From: Acidobacteria bacterium UBA2994
Lineage (GTDB): Bacteria > Acidobacteriota > Vicinamibacteria > Vicinamibacterales > UBA8438
Length of the DNA stretch: 42,230 nt
Direction of reading: 5' to 3'
NCBI GenBank assembly: GCA_002346545.1
Contig: DEAA01000051.1
Coordinates: forward strand, 1 to 42,230
The notes under the pieces were generated by a model. It worked only from the letters and a program-made list of their open reading frames with translations, was not told where the DNA came from and searched no databases. Below, piece by piece: positions 39,877-42,230 of the stretch. The stretch's first letter is position 1, and every line of letters begins with the position of its first letter. A program made the translations under genes and the position numbers.

Positions 39877-40947
39877 ATGCAATCATCCATCGTCCTTCTG
39901 CCCGGTGACGGTATCGGTCCGGAAGTCGTGGCCGCTGCCGAGCGCGTGCTTCGGCTGGTCGCGGACCGCTTCGGTCATCGCTTCGAGATCTCGTCACATC
40001 CCATCGGCGGCGCTGCCCTCAAGTCAGGGTTGCCACCGCTGCCTGAGGCCACCCGCGCCGCGTGCCAGGAGGCCGACGCGGTCCTGCTGGGTGCGGTCGG
40101 TGATCCCGCGTTTGATAGAGGGTCGAGCGAAGGTCGGCCAGAAACCGGGTTGCTCCAATTGCGACAAGCTCTTGGCGTCTTCGCCAATCTGAGGCCGGCG
40201 AAGGTCTGGCCCGGGATGGAGGACGGCGGTCCCTTCAAGCCGGAGCTGATTACCGGGGTCGATTTGCTGATCGTGCGCGAGCTCCTGGGCGGCATCTACT
40301 TCGGTGAGCCTCGGGGCATCGCTAAGGATCGGCAGTCGGCGTTCAATACCATGCGCTACTCCCGGCCGGAGGTCGAGCGTATTGCTGAGGTGGCTTTCAA
40401 GGCGGCGCAGGGCCGAAGGAAGCTCGTGACCTCGGTCGACAAGGCCAACGTGCTCGAGACGTCAAGACTGTGGAGGGAGGTCGTTGGCGAAGTGGCCATC
40501 CGCTATCCGGACGTCGAGCTCCGCCATCAATACGTCGATTCCTGCGCGCTCCTGGTGGCGACCAACCCCAAGCAGTTCGACGTTCTGCTCTCGGGCAATT
40601 TGTTCGGCGACATCATCTCCGACGAGGCAGGCGCTGTGGCCGGCTCGCTTGGGCTGCTGCCCTCGGCGAGCCTTGGTGACCGGGGGGGACTCTACGAGCC
40701 GGTACATGGGTCGGCGCCGACCATCGCGGGTCAGGACATAGCGAACCCGATCGGCGCGATCGCCTCGGGCGCCATGCTGCTCCGGCACTCTCTCGGATTG
40801 GCCGCCGAGGCCGATGCGATCGACCGGGCCATCGGCGACACGTTGGTCGCTGGTCACCGGACGGCCGACTTGGTGGTCGATGAGGCTCAGACGCAGATCG
40901 GGGGCGCGGCGATGGCTCAGCAGGTTCTGGATCGCCTTGAGTCGTAA
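39877..40947 (+). CDS. leuB: 3-Isopropylmalate dehydrogenase
   Basis: LeuB oxidises and decarboxylates 3-isopropylmalate with NAD. The 356-residue protein opens with SSIVLLPGDGIGPEVVAAAE and shows LLQLRQALGVFANLRPAKV (substrate-binding arginines), RELLGGIYFGEPRG, VDKANVLETSRLWREVV, the metal-binding Asp in LFGDIISDEAGAVAGSLGLL, and EPVHGSAPTIAGQDIANP for NAD. All catalytic residues appear intact. ATG 39877 is taken as the start; a GTG at 39853 lies in the loop of a hairpin and is unlikely. It follows leuA after 63 bases with two hairpins between. Confidence 0.95.
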   Translation: MQSSIVLLPGDGIGPEVVAAAERVLRLVADRFGHRFEISSHPIGGAALKSGLPPLPEATRAACQEADAVLLGAVGDPAFDRGSSEGRPETGLLQLRQALGVFANLRPAKVWPGMEDGGPFKPELITGVDLLIVRELLGGIYFGEPRGIAKDRQSAFNTMRYSRPEVERIAEVAFKAAQGRRKLVTSVDKANVLETSRLWREVVGEVAIRYPDVELRHQYVDSCALLVATNPKQFDVLLSGNLFGDIISDEAGAVAGSLGLLPSASLGDRGGLYEPVHGSAPTIAGQDIANPIGAIASGAMLLRHSLGLAAEADAIDRAIGDTLVAGHRTADLVVDEAQTQIGGAAMAQQVLDRLES

Positions 40948-41049
40948 ACGAAGCACGCTAGGGCGGCGTCTGTTTAGTCGGTGTTTCTCGGCGAGATGCG
41001 GGCCGGCGGTGGCGGCCTCGGTCTGTTCGCTTGAGCTTCGTTTGGAGTC

Positions 41050-42230
41050 ATGCCGTTGATGCGTACCGGTTGGTTCACTCTGGCCACGACGTTGCTGGTG
41101 TCTTCACTCAGCGCGATCGCTCAGCCGGGCGCGGCTCCGTCTCCCCAGACTAGCGCACCCGCCGCTGCCGTCTCGGTCGTCGACGGTGGCGACGTCGCCG
41201 TGCTGCCGTTCATCAACATCTCAGGTCAGGCTGAGGACGATTGGATCGGGGACGGGATCGCCGAGACTCTCTTGGCGGACCTCCAAGCTAGGTCCGGCTG
41301 GAGTGTGACCGCGCCCGAGCGGGTCCTCGCCGTGGCCGACGGGACCGAACTCGATGCCGCCGCGACCGTGAGCCTGGGCCGGCAACTTGGGGTGCGGTGG
41401 GTGATCGCCGGTGGCTATCAGCGGCTTGGGGATCAGCTGCGAATCACCGCGCGCCTGATCGATCCGGTCGCTCAGGTGGTGACCCGTACGGTGAAGGCCG
41501 ATGGAAAGCTCGACGACCTGTTTGCGCTGCAAGATCGGATCGCCACCGAGCTGACTGTGGCCGGGTCGAGTGACGCGCCAGCTCCCGTCCGCCAGACTCC
41601 GAGCGTGGCGGATAGGGGGGAGGGTGCCCGTACTCAACCGTTCTCGCCGTCCGTCGGCACAGGGGCCGAGGGGGATCCGCAGCTGACACAAGACGAGGTC
41701 AGCGGCACCATCGTCCTGCCGGATGGTCCTGACGCTTTGGAGGCGGCCGGACCAGGTCGGCCCGGGGGGGCGGCAGCTGTCGCTCCAGGCGTGTCGGCGG
41801 GCATCCTCACCGACCGGCCGAGCGTGAGTCTCATCCGTACCCCGGAGTCCCCCATCATTGACGGAATCCTGGACGACGCCGTGTGGCAACAGGCCGTCCG
41901 CATCACCGAGTTCGTCCAGCAGAGTCCGCTGGAGGGCGCACCCGCGACCGAAGAGACGGAAGTCCTCATCGCCTACGACGATGACCACATCTACTTCGGG
42001 TTGTACGCCCACTATTCCGATCCCGGAACAGTCCGCGCCAACCGGGTTGATCGCGATCAGGCTTCTTACTACGACGACACCATCAACATCTACTTCGACA
42101 CCTTTCTGGACCAGCAGCGAGCCTACGTCTTCTCAATCAACGGCTACGGGGTGCAGGGCGACTCCTTGCTAGACACGGGTGGCGGTGGCGGGAGCCGGGG
42201 CGGCAGCCGGGGCGGCGGCCGGGGCGGCGG
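41050..42230 (+). CDS. TolB-like/CBM9-like (DUF5916-type) exported protein, 3' end outside the window
   Basis: The frame from ATG 41050 is open to the window edge (393 codons). A signal peptide (GWFTLATTLLVSSLSAIAQ) is followed by a TolB/FlgO-like N-terminal domain: VAVLPFINISGQAEDDWIGD, GIAETLLADL, LGRQLGVRWVIAGGYQ and ITARLIDPVAQVV. After a low-complexity linker, a family-9-like carbohydrate-binding domain begins at PIIDGILDDAVWQQA and includes YDDDHIYFGLYAHYSD and YYDDTINIYFDTFLDQQRAY. This order is typical of DUF5916 proteins, whose C-terminal half is a predicted outer-membrane barrel; that part is beyond the window. The last 15 or so codons are a Gly/Arg/Ser repeat. The likely role is surface glycan or peptide binding. 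Confidence 0.82.
   Translation, partial: MPLMRTGWFTLATTLLVSSLSAIAQPGAAPSPQTSAPAAAVSVVDGGDVAVLPFINISGQAEDDWIGDGIAETLLADLQARSGWSVTAPERVLAVADGTELDAAATVSLGRQLGVRWVIAGGYQRLGDQLRITARLIDPVAQVVTRTVKADGKLDDLFALQDRIATELTVAGSSDAPAPVRQTPSVADRGEGARTQPFSPSVGTGAEGDPQLTQDEVSGTIVLPDGPDALEAAGPGRPGGAAAVAPGVSAGILTDRPSVSLIRTPESPIIDGILDDAVWQQAVRITEFVQQSPLEGAPATEETEVLIAYDDDHIYFGLYAHYSDPGTVRANRVDRDQASYYDDTINIYFDTFLDQQRAYVFSINGYGVQGDSLLDTGGGGGSRGGSRGGGRGG

Noticed and set aside
1..42230. tRNA, rRNA, CRISPR, IS element or integrase genes
   Set aside because: No cloverleaf with a TTCGA loop, regularly spaced repeats, or transposase/integrase-like frames were found on either strand by eye.

Overview
The window is a GC-rich stretch of bacterial chromosome, densely packed with genes and with many 4-nt ATGA stop/start overlaps. 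The organism is Gram-negative: there are lipoproteins with lipoboxes, a DUF3187-type outer-membrane protein and exported beta-rich proteins. The gene mix (stand-alone 5'-3' exonuclease, DUF885 peptidase, DUF3187, a GldA/GldFG/DUF4340 transporter, a TolB-like protein joined to a family-9-like carbohydrate-binding domain, metX-metY-CoA-binding operon) resembles Acidobacteriota, perhaps Vicinamibacteria. That is inference from gene content; no rRNA or ribosomal marker is present. I see no tRNA, rRNA, CRISPR array, integrase, transposase or phage gene.

Layout. 1-4.4 kb is the end of a surface-polysaccharide locus on the + strand: a radical SAM enzyme cut by the window edge, a frameshifted sugar-transferase relic, a UDP-glucuronate 4-epimerase-like enzyme, a chimeric short ORF, and a GT2 glycosyltransferase fused to a CMP-sialate-synthetase-like domain. 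A PQQ-dehydrogenase tail follows. 4.4-5.8 kb (minus) is an ECF sigma / zinc anti-sigma / YbjQ operon. 6.0-11.5 kb has a small unknown protein, two divergent GT-C-type membrane proteins, and a 5'-3' exonuclease coupled to the second. 11.6-14.8 kb has a sulfatase-like tail, a SIS-domain protein, a 34-aa membrane peptide and a lipoprotein phosphodiesterase. 14.9-18.8 kb (minus) has a lipoprotein fumarylacetoacetase-family enzyme, an exported unknown, a flavin oxidoreductase and an OsmC protein. 18.8-21.9 kb is metX-metY-CoA-binding (methionine by direct sulfhydrylation).

21.9-24.3 kb has thiol peroxidase Tpx, an exported cupin and DUF3187. 24.3-29.8 kb (minus) is a compact run: CrcB fluoride channel, methyltransferase, DUF885 peptidase, sulfoacetaldehyde acetyltransferase Xsc and an APC permease. 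30.0-35.1 kb is an ABC exporter operon of the Gld type (ATPase, fused permease/GldG protein, DUF4340). 35.3-40.9 kb holds leucine biosynthesis: leuC-leuD, then a LysR regulator divergent from leuA-leuB across a very AT-rich operator region. The window ends inside a TolB-like/carbohydrate-binding-domain protein at a Gly-Arg-Ser repeat.

A recurring theme is gene decay. Several relics keep only the 3' end of a recognisable family: sugar transferase, PQQ dehydrogenase, sulfatase, amidohydrolase. No clearly new defence or mobile system is evident. The most unusual items are the GT2-cytidylyltransferase fusion with a degenerate nucleotide loop, the xsc operon with crcB at its head, the lipoprotein FAH enzyme, the regulator-less LeuA with hairpins before leuB, the 34-aa membrane peptide, and the duplicated 10-bp element around the tpx promoter.
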